Shown: positions 9,328 through 20,060, counted from the first letter of the stretch. The stretch is DNA of 64,000 bases from Haemaphysalis longicornis (GCA_013339765.2 CM023448.1:112121508-112185507); one strand, 5' to 3'. The notes: a model not told the origin generated them from the letters alone. Numbers and translations: made by a program.

Positions 9328-9965
9328 TTAGGCATTATCATCATCTTCCACGTAGGTGACGTCGAGCTGTGGTTGGCGTTTCGCTTTGATTATGGCAGCC
9401 TTATGGTCTGTGAAATGTAAAGTCAAGGGCTGTTGTAGTGGATGAACCCTAAAGTTGCTGAAGATGAGGTCGATGCACGTTCCCCGGATGGTTGTGGGCT
9501 GCTTGTAATCGTATAAAATGCAGCGGAGAGCGTAGCGTGACCCCATGTGCTGCATGAGCCAGTCGTCGTTTGTAATGTCGACATTGAAATCCCCGGCGAG
9601 TATGAACGGCGTGTCTTCGTTGTATCTGTAGCTTCTTGACGGTGTTTACGGCGCCCTTCACCTTCTCGAGCCCGTAGCTCAGGATCACCTTTGCAGCGTT
9701 GACGTGCCGCTTCAGCTTCCCGAGCCCGAAGTTGAGGATCTACTTGCCGGCGTTGACATTCGGCTTCAGCTGCGCGAGCCCTCGTTGCATCAGTAGCAGC
9801 TTCTTGGCGGCGTTGACGTTTCCTTTCGGCTTCGCGAGCCCGAAGTTCGGGATCGGCCTGTCGCCGCTGCCGTTTCGTGGCAGCGGCTCGAGCCTCCTCC
9901 GCGGCGCTGGGACACTGGCTTGAGCTGGTTGCAGGTGGCGTTACCGGTGGCGTTGCCCGTGGCAC
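9328..9965 (-). pseudogene. Arg-rich-repeat / endonuclease ORF, frameshifted (possible Helentron derivative)
   Basis: On the minus strand an ATG at 9965 opens a 180-codon frame with four to five repeats of the type DPELRAREAERKRQRRQ. A frameshift near 9615 leads into a second domain: TPFILAGDFNVDITNDDWL, TIRGTCIDLIFSNF and LHFTDHKAAIIKA, ending at the stop at 9328. GDFN, the TCIDLIFS block and TDHKA are the conserved blocks of an AP-type endonuclease C-terminus. Arginine-rich N-terminal repeats plus an AP-like endonuclease are found in Helentron-type Helitrons, so a deleted derivative is possible. No Rep or helicase is visible, so the assignment is tentative. Confidence 0.5.
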
Positions 9966-10190
9966 TCATCGCGGCGTTGTGGGAGGAGGTTCTCCTACGG
10001 GAAGATGACGGCGGTGGTTGAACGCGAAGCTATCTCGTGATGGATTCTTTGGTTGGCCAATCCCTAGGGGCATCCGGCCACAATCATCATCAGTGGTGCC
10101 TGGCCAGGCATGCGCAGTGGGGGTGTGGGCGCCGTTGGCGGAGGGAACAGGCGCCACCATAAGCTGCTTCGCATCTAAAATTGTCTCAGT
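9966..10190 (-). other. Leader of the Arg-repeat/endonuclease element
   Basis: Upstream of the ATG (reading leftwards from 10190) the sequence starts TTTTAGATGCGAAGCAGC and contains CATCTTCCCGTAGGAGAACC, a motif shared with MITE-K ends. This suggests MITE-K or its relatives derive from the same element group. No gene is seen here. Confidence 0.3.
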
Positions 10191-10194
10191 GAAT

Positions 10195-11858
10195 GATTGA
10201 ATGACCTTTATTTAGGGTAGAGTCCCGAGGCCCTGGTTTGGATTAGGGTGAAAAGGAGATTGGATGGCACATATTACAAATTAAGGTTTGAGGAAACAGC
10301 AATTGTTTAGAGTTTTGTCCATGTTGCCTTTCTTGAAAGGGAACATGGACAAAATTTCTTGAAAAATTTCTTGAAAGAATATGGCAACTTTTCATCCTTA
10401 TACAGTAATTAATATTCCTAATTTCTTGTTGCTACGGCTGTAGTAGAGCCTGTTAATGTGATCTCCTGGGCCAATCTCAATGCCTGACTGCTGTGAAATC
10501 TATTAGCAGCACAATACAAACGAGAACGAAGAGCGGGAAAAACCCAGGACGAGCGCTCATCCCCTGATGATTATGCCGGGTGGTGCTGATGTTCTTTGGT
10601 GAAATGCACATAGTGTTAAACGGATAGTCGACCTGCTGTCCATCATCCGTCCTACGAGTCCTGCCCAGGCCCACTTCTTTTGCCTAATTTGCACTAGGAT
10701 GTCTCCCACCCGGGTTTGTTCCTAAGCTATTTTCTTATCTCTGAGTGTTACCGTGTTACACTTATAGCATGCTTCTTTCCATGGCCCGTAGGACCGATAT
10801 AGGTTTGTTTTCAAGGTGCTTGTGAGATCCCAAGTCTTCTCCCCATATTTTATTACCGGAAGTACACATCGGTTGTATGCCCGCCATTTTTATTGTCGGA
10901 AGGTAAGCTTACGTGTCAGTATTGTAGAACACTTACTGAATGACGCCCACCCCACACTTATTATGCGCTTAATTTTCTTTTCACAATTTGGATCATCACT
11001 GATAACTTGGCCAAGAAAGATGCGTTTTCCAATGCTTCATTGCCTACAATTATCAGGGCTTCATTACCTACAACTATCAGACCAATAAGATAATTTAGGT
11101 GCGTGGGAAAGAAATTTAAAGTCATCGTTAAGAGAGAAAAGTAGAGGAAAAAAAGAAAACAATGCGATAACATTTAGTGCCTTTCCACTCTGTGAAGAAG
11201 GATGAGCAGTGAAGCTGAGCGCAGTCCAAGGAGTGCACGAAACAAAACACGTTTGTTTGTAACTGGCGATTGAGCATGTTTCTTAGCTAGTTGATTGAAG
11301 GAAACTTTGGAGGACTAGGGTTTTATTCTGTAGTGGGCAAACATGCCGTTTTAGAACAGGCTATGGTGATCGAAGGTTAAAATGGCAGATCCCTCACCTC
11401 CTCAATCCGTACCCTGATATTCTGGATCTCATTCGATGTCGTAGCTCAAACAAAGGTTCTAAAGTAATGAAAGAAAAATTGTTGACGCAAAAAAATTACC
11501 GGTGACACCAGTTGTTAGCGCTCTAATTTTGTCACTGACTAGTATCTGAAGGATATGTGCATTGAGATTTTTTGTTTCTTGTTTTGTTGGTTCCGATATC
11601 AGATCTCTGTTCATATTTTTGTTCTGGTATGCATTTGCACCAGTCTGCACCTTGTATTTTGGCGAACGTATGTAACTCGCTTTTTGCTGCTTTTCGTTTC
11701 TTGATTATGTTTGTTTTCTTCTTCCTCTAGTTTTTTGTTCCTTGTGATCCCGCTGCTCCCCTGATTGTTACGGGTGGCAGGGCCCCGTCATGCATTTTTG
11801 TTTGCTTTTAGCCATGCCATCCAAGACAGTTGTATTGAATTGTCTAAAATAAACGGAT
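10195..11858. other. Stretch without recognisable gene
   Basis: AT-rich, non-coding looking sequence. The left edge, read on the minus strand, ends AAATAAAGGTCATTCAATCA, which resembles a LINE 3' end (compare 20988-21013). Otherwise I see no domain, repeat or RNA gene. Confidence 0.4.
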
Positions 11859-11918
11859 ACAACAACAACAACAACAACAAAGACAATAAAGACGACGACG
11901 GCGACAACAACAACAAGA
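11859..11918 (+). repeat. (AAC)n-type simple repeat
   Basis: ACAACAACAACAAC runs, degenerating into GACGACGACGGCGAC and back to AACAACAAC. This flanks the start of LINE-B. Confidence 0.9.
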
Positions 11919-11922
11919 CCAT

Positions 11923-11994
11923 GCTGCATTCTGCGATGGCGCTCGCGCAAGAAAGCACAACAGTGCTTGCGCGAGCGCCATCGCAGAATGCAGC
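11923..11994. repeat. Near-perfect 29-bp palindrome
   Basis: The arm from 11923 (GCTGCATTCTGCGATGGCGC...) is exactly complemented by the arm ending at 11994, with a ~14-nt loop. It sits at the LINE-B 5' boundary, so it may be a 5' inversion formed during reverse transcription. Confidence 0.9.
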
Positions 11995-12303
11995 AACGGC
12001 CCAGCTGTCATTCCCTCCACCAGTCAGATCGCTCCGAACACCCCATCTACTGAGCAGCGACTGTTGTCGAAAGCTCCCCAGGATACTTGCCAGCCACCTA
12101 TTGATTGTTCCTCAGTCCCGCTGCCTCCAGATTCCTGCGAAGAAACATCGACGGGGGACATGATTGTGACCTCTTGCAACAAAAGAGGCAGGTCACCTCC
12201 CCCAGGCCCTTCGGCGAAGTCGAAAAATAGGAAAGCCCAGCTATGCGACAACACATCGGAGGACATCCTAATCAGAGCAGTGACTGAGGCTAATATCAAC
12301 TAA
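11995..12303 (+). pseudogene. LINE-B ORF1, C-terminal remnant
   Basis: The frame ending at TAA 12301-12303 reads SKAPQDTCQPPIDCSSVPLP, then a basic stretch (NKRGRSPPPGPSAKSKNRK), and ends EDILIRAVTEANIN. The low-complexity basic composition and position just before ORF2 support ORF1; no zinc knuckle is visible. Confidence 0.4.
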
Positions 12304-12305
12304 TC

Positions 12306-12935
12306 ATGGCTTCTATCAAGGTGTTACAATGGAATTGCCGCTCGATTCGTTCTTCTTCTCCGGACCTTTATACTTAAACTGCTAAATTTTCACCTGAAAT
12401 AATTCTTCTACAGGAAACTTAGTTGGACTCCGGCACAATTTTTATGTTCCCTAACTACAGAACCTTTCGCCTGGACGGTCAAGGTCGCGGTAGCGGGTTA
12501 CTGATATTGGTATCTATTAACTTTTGTCGTAATACGTTTAAGGCTTGCAACTTCTTGTCCTCAGAATGTGAGATTCTTGGCATTGATTTGCTTCTGCCAG
12601 GATGCCGGCCTTTGTCGTTGATAAATGTGTATTTTCCCCACGGAGTTTGCGAAGTTAGAGCTTTAGATGCGACCCTTTCGGTTAGCCAGAAAGCTGTGGT
12701 TGTGGCGGGGGACTTCAACTCGTACCACGTATCTTGGGGATTTAGGACTGACACCTCAGGGAAACGTCTTTGGGAATGGGCAGGGGATAATACCTACACT
12801 GTCGAAATGTAGGCAATGCCACATTTATAAGTGGTCAGTCTCGATCTGTCCTAGACCTTACTTTTGCGACCTCAGGGATTTATCCTCGTGGTCCACAATT
12901 GACTGCGAGACTAACAGTGACCACACCCCGGTACT
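12306..12935 (+). pseudogene. LINE-B ORF2: AP-endonuclease domain
   Basis: The ATG at 12306 opens MASIKVLQWNCRSIRSSSP. Stops interrupt at 12376 and after LLQET (~12420). The frame 12423-12812 has GRGSGLLILV and VVVAGDFNSYHVSWG (GDFN catalytic block). NSDHTPVLFDI follows at ~12911-12943 in another frame. Order and motifs are those of the LINE endonuclease. Confidence 0.8.
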
Positions 12936-12939
12936 TTTT

Positions 12940-14103
12940 GACATCGTTTGCACTCCGAAAATACCAAGCCACAAAGTACATTCGTTGGTCAATGTTACTA
13001 CATTCTCCTCGGAGCTGTGCAAAGCAATCTCAGCTTTTCCACCTATGGAGCAGAACAACAGGGCTGAAAGCGTTGTCACAGCTATTAAGGATCCATCCTT
13101 CGAGAAAAATTTACGGTATCCTCAGTCCATACAACTCTTGTAGCCCTTGGTGGAATGAGGAATGTACTAGAGACTTCCGACGTAGAAAAGCCGCCTGGCA
13201 GCAGCTTCTACACAATCAGAGTCCGGCTAACTGGGTTAATTTTAAATTTCACCGCGCAAATTTTAAACGAACTGTATCACGTGTGAAGGAAACATTTAAT
13301 ATTGGCCGATTTTCCGCCCTATCACAACCGAATCGTAGACAAGCTTTATTCAAGTTCCTCAGGTCTATGAAATCATGTTCCGCCTCTCCGAACACGCCCT
13401 CCCTGGTTCGTACGCAAGAAGAAACCGTTGAATCCTTAGAGACCATAGCGAGTGATCTACAGCTGCGGTTTGCGACAAGGATTCCGTCGACAGGCCGACA
13501 AAATGTCGGCACGGCTGACTTTGAAGAGGTCGCTATAAGCGCGCTAGATAGGGTGATTTCATTTCAATGCATTTCCCGTCTTCCAGCGTCTGCGCCTGGT
13601 CCAGACGGTATCACCACAGCGATGATTAAACTGCTGTACAATGAAGCTCCGGCAGACCTGTTGAATGGGGTTACTATTTCTCTTAAAAACGCGTGGATAC
13701 TTCCTGAATGGCGCTTGGCCAAGATTTTGCCTTTTGTAAAGAAACCGGAGCTTGGATATACAATTGATAATATTAGGCCAATAGCACTAACATCCACCCT
13801 TGTAAAAGCTAGTTGAGCGCGTTTTGCTTCTCCGTATTAACAAGTTTTTGAGTACAAGGAACATACTAAACTACAGACAAATTGGTTTTAGGGAAGGATG
13901 CTCTTATCTCGTGGGCGCATATAGACTTGGAAAGTCGCATCCACTGGGCCCGACAAAATAAGCAGATCGCAGGTTTGGTCACTCTGGACATCTCAAAGGC
14001 CCATGACAGTGTGGAATATGGCATTCTTCTAGATCTCCTAGCTGGTAATTCGTTCCCGGGGTACATTACTGCTTGGGTAGCGGCTTTTCTGGAAAACAGA
14101 GTT
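12940..14103 (+). pseudogene. LINE-B ORF2: reverse transcriptase, N-terminal half
   Basis: Frame 12899-13816 contains PWWNEECTRDFRRRKAAWQQ, APGPDGITTAMIKLL and LPEWRLAKILPFVKKP, then DNIRPIALTSTLVKAS before a stop at 13814. Later blocks are NYRQIGFREG at ~13869 and VTLDISKAHDSVEYGILLDLL at ~13979-14040. The domain is cut at 14103 by foldback-1 after AAFLENRV. Confidence 0.8.
14100..14103. repeat. Candidate 4-bp target duplication AGTT (partner 17131-17134)
   Basis: AGTT lies directly outside the GGGTC...GACCC termini of foldback-1 on both sides. Four bases can match by chance, so this is suggestive only; removal rejoins FLENRV with the downstream RT. Confidence 0.45.
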
Positions 14104-15023
14104 GGGTCATTCCATGCCAAACGTCCCAGCTGTAAAATCGATCATCACGGATTTTCTCAGTAAAAATTGTGGGTCATCCTCGCATGGCCCACAATGCTCC
14201 CTGAAAGTGTTTTTGTCCAAAAAAATTTTGTTCTGTTTCTAGCGGCCCTTTTATCTCCAGGGTTTCAAGCAAACTTACGTCTATGAAAAAATGAATGAAA
14301 AAGTAAATTCTCTTACAATGGCCACCATTTTTTGTGAACATCATGTCGAGGCCCTGGGCTGCTGCATGCCGAATTTTTAAAATATTTTTCCGTTTCTTTG
14401 TTGTGATCACGCCATTCAGAAAATACACGATGTCAAGCATTTTCAAACATTTTTAGCAAACACAAGCACATTCTCTCAGACAATGAAGCATTTGTAACCG
14501 TATCTCAGCATTGTGGAAAATTCGTAAAAACTATATTTACACTGAAAAAAGATTAAATGTGCGAGAAAACGTTTGTTAAACTTGGGAAAATCTCCCTTAT
14601 GGCCCATATTCACCTTGGCATTGCGCATTGTTGTGTTCGTAGTAAAAATATCAAATGCGAGCCATTCACTAGTACAAATGATCGCAGTTTATTTCAGAAA
14701 GTTTAATCAGAACAGTTTTTGTTTTAGCAGAGAAAACAAATTTTCAATTTGTACAGCGACACTACTTCACCCCGTTGTTCCACAGAGCGTCTTCTCTGCA
14801 CGGCATGCACCTACCTGCACGAAAGAGCCGCGAGCCAGCGGGTTTGCGCTACCAGAATACCTTTCGCCGCAATGGTAGTTCGTAGCGTCAGTACAGGAAA
14901 AGGAATAATTCTCGTGTTAGTGGCAAAAGTGCAACGTGGAGCTAGCGGTGGTGCGCCCATTCCTTGAGTGCGGGTAACTCAGCGGCTGCACATCAGATGT
15001 GCATTTAAAGCATCGGGTTATGC
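14104..15023 (+). repeat. Foldback-1 left arm
   Basis: Inverted partner of 15119-15422 plus 16509-17130. Matching landmarks are GGTCATCCTCGCATGGCCCA (14172) with its complement at ~17044-17063, and CTGTACTGACGCTACGAAC (right, ~15250) with its complement at ~14880. Confidence 0.85.
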
Positions 15024-15118
15024 AATTCCCGCTAACGTATACAAATAAATCCGCTTAACTCGATGACTCAACCGCTGTTTATTTCGAAATTTTTGGCATA
15101 CTTAAAAGATACCGCGTA

Positions 15119-15422
15119 TAACATACCCTGCTTCTTTAAATGCACGTCCATGTCCAGCCAGCTGTTGAGTTACCCGCGCTCATAGAATGGGCGCACCACC
15201 GTTAGCTGCATGTTGTACTTTTCCCACTAACACGCGAATTATTCCGTTTTCCTGTACTGACGCTACGAACTACCATTGCGGCGAAAGGTATTCTTGTAGC
15301 GCAAACCCGCTGCCTCGCGGCTCTTTCATGCAGGCAGGTGCACGCCGTGCAGAGAAGACGCTCTGTGGAACAACGGGGTGAGGTAGTGTCGCTGTACAAA
15401 TTGAAAAATTTATTTCTCTGCT
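15119..15422 (-). repeat. Foldback-1 right arm, inner part
   Basis: Complementary to ~14740-15023. It is interrupted at 15422 by a CR1-like LINE fragment and resumes at ~16509 with CAAAACAAAAACTG. Confidence 0.8.
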
Positions 15423-16508
15423 GCACGAGACTGCATGGATATTGATGTAAAATATGAAGGTGTTTCACTTACACAGGTTAAGCAGTTAAAATTTTTAGGC
15501 GTGTGGTTTTCTTCAGACCTATCATGGACTGTTCACGTTAACAAGCTTAAATCGGATTTATCCCGTGTAATTGGGTGTATTTATAAAATACAGAACCTGG
15601 TACCTACCTGGCTTAAACGGATACTATATTACTCCCTTTTTTATTCAAAATTAAGTTATGGAATGTTGGTTTGGGGCACTACTACAGCTTATAATTATAA
15701 CAACCTTGTTATCCTGCAAAAGAAAATGCTGCGTATACTTGAGAATTACAAAGGGGACAGACGTAATCTAAGAACGGGACCACTTTTTAAGAAACACCTT
15801 TTATTGAAAGCAGACCAAGTCTATTTTTTTAAACTCATGCAATGGATACACAATAATAAGACTCACAAAATGCCAACTGGAAATGTAAGTACATACGCAA
15901 TTCGTCATCAAAAAAGAAAGCTACCCTCAATACGAACAAACTACGGGCGACAAACTATACCGTATCAAACCAATAAACTGCTAAATACCTTAAATGGGAA
16001 CTTAAATTTTGACCAATCCTTCCCTTGCTTTAAAATGAAATCCAGAACATTTCTCATCAATTCAGGCCTCTCCTGGATAATCTGATCACACGCTCCAACT
16101 AACTACTATGCAGTAATTACAATATCTGCCACTTTCTACACTTATGCTATATGTCCCAAGTTGATGAGTGGGGCTATGTTCTCTAATCGTAAAAATGCTG
16201 CTTCTGAATACATGTTTCTTTATTGATTTCTGAGTTCTGAGTTCATGTTCAGAGTTCTGAGTTTATGATTTCTCAGTTCATGTAGAATCTGTACTGTATA
16301 TGCATTGTATTTGTCTATTATTGCATTATTTTTTATGGAGGTTAATTTTGATGTAAAAGAACCGCAAAGCTGAACGGTTCATTATGTTCTGAATTAATGT
16401 ATTGAATGGTGTAAGGCACCGAGGCCCCCGTCAGGCATTTCTTGCCTTAGCCTCGGTTGCCTCGTAGGCGCAGTGTCTGAGAAAAAATAAAAATGAAATG
16501 AAAAAAAC
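15423..16508 (+). mobile_element. CR1-like LINE 3' fragment inserted in foldback-1
   Basis: The fragment covers the last ~216 codons of RT/thumb sequence, an AT-rich 3' UTR and an adenine-rich tail (AAAAAATAAAAATGAAATG at ~16482-16500). It breaks the right arm at CTCTGCT|AAAACAAAAAC, the continuous form of which is seen in the left arm. There is no RNase H, consistent with CR1/Jockey-type LINEs. Confidence 0.7.
15435..16085 (+). CDS. CR1-like RT C-terminal fragment (open)
   Basis: An uninterrupted 216-codon frame reads QLKFLGVWFSSDLSWTVHV at the start, the RT post-palm block with the GxxxDxxLxW signature. ILYYSLFYSKLSYGMLVWG and LQKKMLRILENYKGDRRN follow, and it ends INSGLSWII. The lack of stops in 651 bp suggests a young insertion relative to its host foldback. 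The catalytic YADD and upstream parts are absent through 5' truncation. Confidence 0.8.
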   Translation: MDIDVKYEGVSLTQVKQLKFLGVWFSSDLSWTVHVNKLKSDLSRVIGCIYKIQNLVPTWLKRILYYSLFYSKLSYGMLVWGTTTAYNYNNLVILQKKMLRILENYKGDRRNLRTGPLFKKHLLLKADQVYFFKLMQWIHNNKTHKMPTGNVSTYAIRHQKRKLPSIRTNYGRQTIPYQTNKLLNTLNGNLNFDQSFPCFKMKSRTFLINSGLSWII

Positions 16509-17130
16509 AAAACAAAAACTGTTCTGAATAAACTTTCTGAAATAAACTGTAATCATTTGTACTAGTGAATGGCTTGTATTTGATATTTTTACTACGAGCA
16601 CAACAATGCGCAATTCCAAGGTGAATATGGGCCAGAAAGGAGATTTTTTCAAATTTGACAAACGTTTTCTCGCACACTTCACATTTTTTCAGTGTAAATA
16701 CAGTTTTTACCGATTTTACAGAATGCTGAGATACAGGTACAAATGTTTTATTGGCTGAGAGAATGTGCTTGTGTTTGCTAAAAATGTTTGAAAATGCTCG
16801 ACATCGGGTATTTTCTGAATGGCGTAATCACAGCAAAGAAAAGGAATAATATTTTAAAAATTCGGCATACAGCAGCCCAGGGCCTCAACATAATGTTCAC
16901 AAAAAAATGGTGGCCATTGTAAGAGAATTTACTTTTACATGATTTTTTTCACAGACGTAAGCTTGCTTGAAACCCTGGAGATAAAAGGGCCGCAAGAAAC
17001 AGAACGAAATTTTTTGGACAAAAACACTTTCAGGGAGCATTTTGGGCCATGCGAGGATGACCCATAATTTTTACTGAGCAAATCCGTGATGGTCGATTTT
17101 ACAGCTGGGACGTTTGGCATGGAATGACCC
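16509..17130 (-). repeat. Foldback-1 right arm, outer part
   Basis: Complementary to ~14104-14725. It contains the right terminus GGCATGGAATGACCC. Several single-base and short indel differences from the left arm are visible. Confidence 0.85.
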
Positions 17131-17134
17131 AGTT

Positions 17135-18622
17135 TTTCTCTTACCAACATGGCTACGCCTCTTCTCGGTATAAGCAGACACGTGAAGTACCCCAGGGGTC
17201 TGTTATGATGACATCGCCTTTTTCTCTTCATCGCAAGACATTCATTCCTTATTTCATTCCCTTCAATCATATTTGAATGCCCTGGAAGCATGGCTGGATA
17301 CTTTTAAATTTTCTTTAAACATTAATAAGTGTGCCATCCTCGTGTTCCCTCTTACGGACCAAATATCGATTTCGTTATCGTATCACCAACAAACCATTCG
17401 TCAGGTTGATTCGCTAAAATATCTTGGAGTCATATATGACAGAAAATTGAATGGGCGCCTACGCATTGAACATATAGCTGCGAAAGGCTTCCATGCTGTA
17501 GCTCTACTAAGGGGTCTTAGCCAAAAAAGAACAGGTCTGAGGGTAGATACGCTCTTGATGATTTACAGCATGTATGTTCGACCAATTTTAGAATTTGGGT
17601 GTGTTTTATTCTCTGGCGCTGCTGCGACCTATAAGCTCCTGCCTTTGGTGAAGCTGGAACGACAAGCATTGCGTTGCTGCTTAGGCCTACCCGGTTACGT
17701 CCCGATTCGGATACTGTACTTGGAGGCTGGAGTCCCAACGCTGAATTCCAGGTTTAAATATCTAACCATCAATGCATTTTCAAAGTTCCTAGAGTCACCG
17801 CTGGCCAGATCACAGGCTGTTTTTATCCAACACGCAATTGCGTTTTTCGGTTCTTGTGGGTCTCGTGTCCGGCGACCGCGGGTCGTTTTTGCCAATTCTT
17901 TACTTCATCCATTAAACTCCATGCTCCTTTCAGTTTCCGTCTTGCAGTCTCAACCCACAGTAGTGGAGGTTTCTTTTGATAATATTTTCCCAAAACATGC
18001 TAAGTTTCTTCCAACCAACTTAATTAAAAGCATTCTCCTGCCTCACCAGTCTGAATACCCATCGCACGTGGTTATTGCAACCGACGCCTCGGGAAAAAAT
18101 GAGAAAGTTGGGGTGGGTATCTTCTCTCCGGCATTAAATTGGTCTTTTTCATTGCGTCTGCCAGACTATATTCCCATATTTTATGCAGAATTTCTGGCTA
18201 TTCTTCTTGCCATCCTGAAACTCGATTCCGTGCAATCTTCAGTGATGATACTGACTGATTCCCTTTCCGTGTGCATGGTCCTTTCCTCGGAAACTGTCAG
18301 TCCCATGCTTAACACTTTTTACTCCTGCGTTCCCACTTATGTGCGGGCAATAAAGCTTGTTTGGCTGCCTGACCACTGTGGATTAGCCCTTAATGAAGCC
18401 GCTGATTCGTTAGCAAAAATGGCATTGGTTTTACCAATTGTGGAGGTGCTTCCCCCATTTGCTTGCGTGTTGCTAGCCCGTTATCGTCAATACCTGTTGG
18501 CCCAGGACGTGTCTGATCACTGGGCTGCACACTTCTCCGGAACTCGAACACCTGAGGTTTCGTTGGAAAAGAAGCATCTGCCAAACTCGCTCGTTTCGTT
18601 GTGGTGTTCCCCCACTCAATAG
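17135..18622 (+). pseudogene. LINE-B ORF2: RT remainder and RNase H
   Basis: After the foldback the RT reads YASSRYKQTREVPQGSV and jumps directly into YDDIAFFSSSQD at ~17200, so the stretch between QGSV and YxDD is deleted. Then an open frame 17273-18622 has SLKYLGVIYDRKL (post-palm), RQALRCCLGLPGYVP (thumb) and RNase H: VVIATDASGKNEKVGVGIF at ~18069, FYAEFLAILLAI, LTDSLSVCMVLSS and VWLPDHCGLALNEAADSLAK. The RNase H domain is largely intact. The usual PGH is PDH here. Confidence 0.85.
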
Positions 18623-18887
18623 GTACCTATACCGGGCAGATCTAACAACCTCACCCTTGTGCCATGTCTGCCATGAAATTGCATCGGACGAACACTTCTT
18701 CCTTTTTTGCCGCCGATTCTATCATCGTCGAAGAAGGCTGCTGGAGGCTCCCCTGCGGCGTCTTGGACTGCCACTAACTTTTCCAGTGCTTTTGTCTTTT
18801 GGGGGAACGAAGCTAGGCCACTGCCATGGGGATGTTTGTCACGCCATCCATTCCTTCATTTCAGAGACGGCTCGTCTGCCTTGCTAA
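18623..18887 (+). pseudogene. LINE-B ORF2: C-terminal zinc tail
   Basis: YRADLTTSPLCHVCHEIASD then EHFFLFCRRFYHRRRRLLEA gives a C-x2-C...H-x4-C tail, ending AIHSFISETARLPC. One frameshift near 18615 separates it from RNase H. Confidence 0.75.
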
Positions 18888-18982
18888 AGCGATTCTGATC
18901 AGGCTCTCTCGTTCCTCTTTCTTTTTCTATTTCTCTCTTCAACCTACGTACAAAATTCTTTCTTCGACTGTACTATTTTGCC

Positions 18983-19237
18983 TTATCTGGTTCTTTTTAA
19001 TGAAAAAAAAATCTTCTTGGCCAACCCCCCTGAGTGGGTATGCGCCACTTTATGGGCCACCACCACTACCACCATGGAGCTGTCCGTTTCCATCCGCATC
19101 GTAGGCATCTTCCGCTCGACCACGGAGGACAGCAGTGAGGTCGCATCGGGCCGCGAGACGTACACGTTGAAATCTCCCACCAGCACAACGGCCATGTCAC
19201 CGGTGAGCGCATGAAGCCTGGCTGCGCGGGCACACAA
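18983..19237 (-). pseudogene. AP-type endonuclease fragment
   Basis: The minus-strand frame reads ALTGDMAVVLVGDFNVYVSR followed by PDATSLLSSVVE. GDFN plus the upstream hydrophobic strand is the endonuclease signature seen at 9600, with VYVSRPD in place of VDITNDD. It is probably another remnant of the same element type. Confidence 0.5.
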
Positions 19238-19239
19238 CC

Positions 19240-19955
19240 CCTCCTTCTATTATTCCCCCCCCCCCCCCTCCCGTGCACGCATGACCGGAAAGCCCTTTCA
19301 AGCTGTACAGGAAAAACACCGGCCAAAACGTCACACCAGGAGCCCTTGAAGAAGGAAATAGAAACGCTAGCACTAGAAATCGAAATACAAAACCCAATAC
19401 AAAAATAAAAAGAAATTCCATAAGTTGCCAGAAACATTACTAATAATTGAGAATTTAAATTTTAATGCCTTTGATTCATCTGCCCTCCCACGTGCAATCC
19501 GTCTTTAAACGACCTGCCCGATCGTATCGCATCCGTGTCATGCCATGAAACATTTTGACGCCTCGTATCTGATTATTTTGCGCCTTAACCTGTCGCAGAA
19601 ATTTCGTGTATTTTTTGCTATCTGCTTCTCGCTTTCGGCAAATATTTGGTAATTTCGAATTGAACTTTTTCCCTCAGTGTGTTCTGTATGTTTTGTTTAT
19701 TTTTGATTATATGTGTACATATGCGCGCGGTAGTAGCAATAGTTTTTGTTAACTCGACTTGATGTTTCGAGATTTGGGCATATGTTTGATTTTGTGTGTG
19801 ATGTGTGTGTGTGTGTTTGGTATACTTGCCTCATTGCTTGCTGTTAGTTTTTACCTAGCAGTGTTCATATGTTGTGTGCTACCTCTGTTTATATTATGAG
19901 CTCCATCTCACTCTAGACACCTCCCCCCCATCTCGTGGGCCTGTAAGGTGTCTTG
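19240..19955. other. Non-coding stretch, (TG)n at ~19795-19818
   Basis: A short poly-C run (19255-19268), AT-rich sequence and a TG repeat. No gene or mobile element was recognised. Confidence 0.5.

Positions 19956-20060
<105 letters not shown>

Larger units (their letters stand above)
14104..17130. mobile_element. Foldback-1: 3-kb element with ~0.9-kb inverted arms, no transposase
   Basis: The left arm begins GGGTCATTCCATGCCAAACG and the right arm ends with its complement. The arms pair along 14104-15023 and 15119-17130 (the latter minus an inserted CR1-like fragment). The loop is ~95 bp (15024-15118). No transposase reading exists in the arms or loop, so it is non-autonomous. Arms differ by scattered substitutions and small indels, showing age. 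The superfamily is undetermined. Confidence 0.85.
11995..18999 (+). mobile_element. LINE-B, RNase H-bearing LINE, split by foldback-1
   Basis: In order: ORF1 end (to 12303), ORF2 ATG at 12306, endonuclease, RT part 1 (to 14103), a 3-kb foldback insertion (14104-17130), RT part 2, RNase H, C-terminal tail (to 18887). A 3' UTR follows, ending near an A9 tract at ~19000. Stops and shifts show it is inactive. ORF1/ORF2 spacing (TAA-TC-ATG) parallels the I-like LINE at 1744-1750. Confidence 0.8.
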
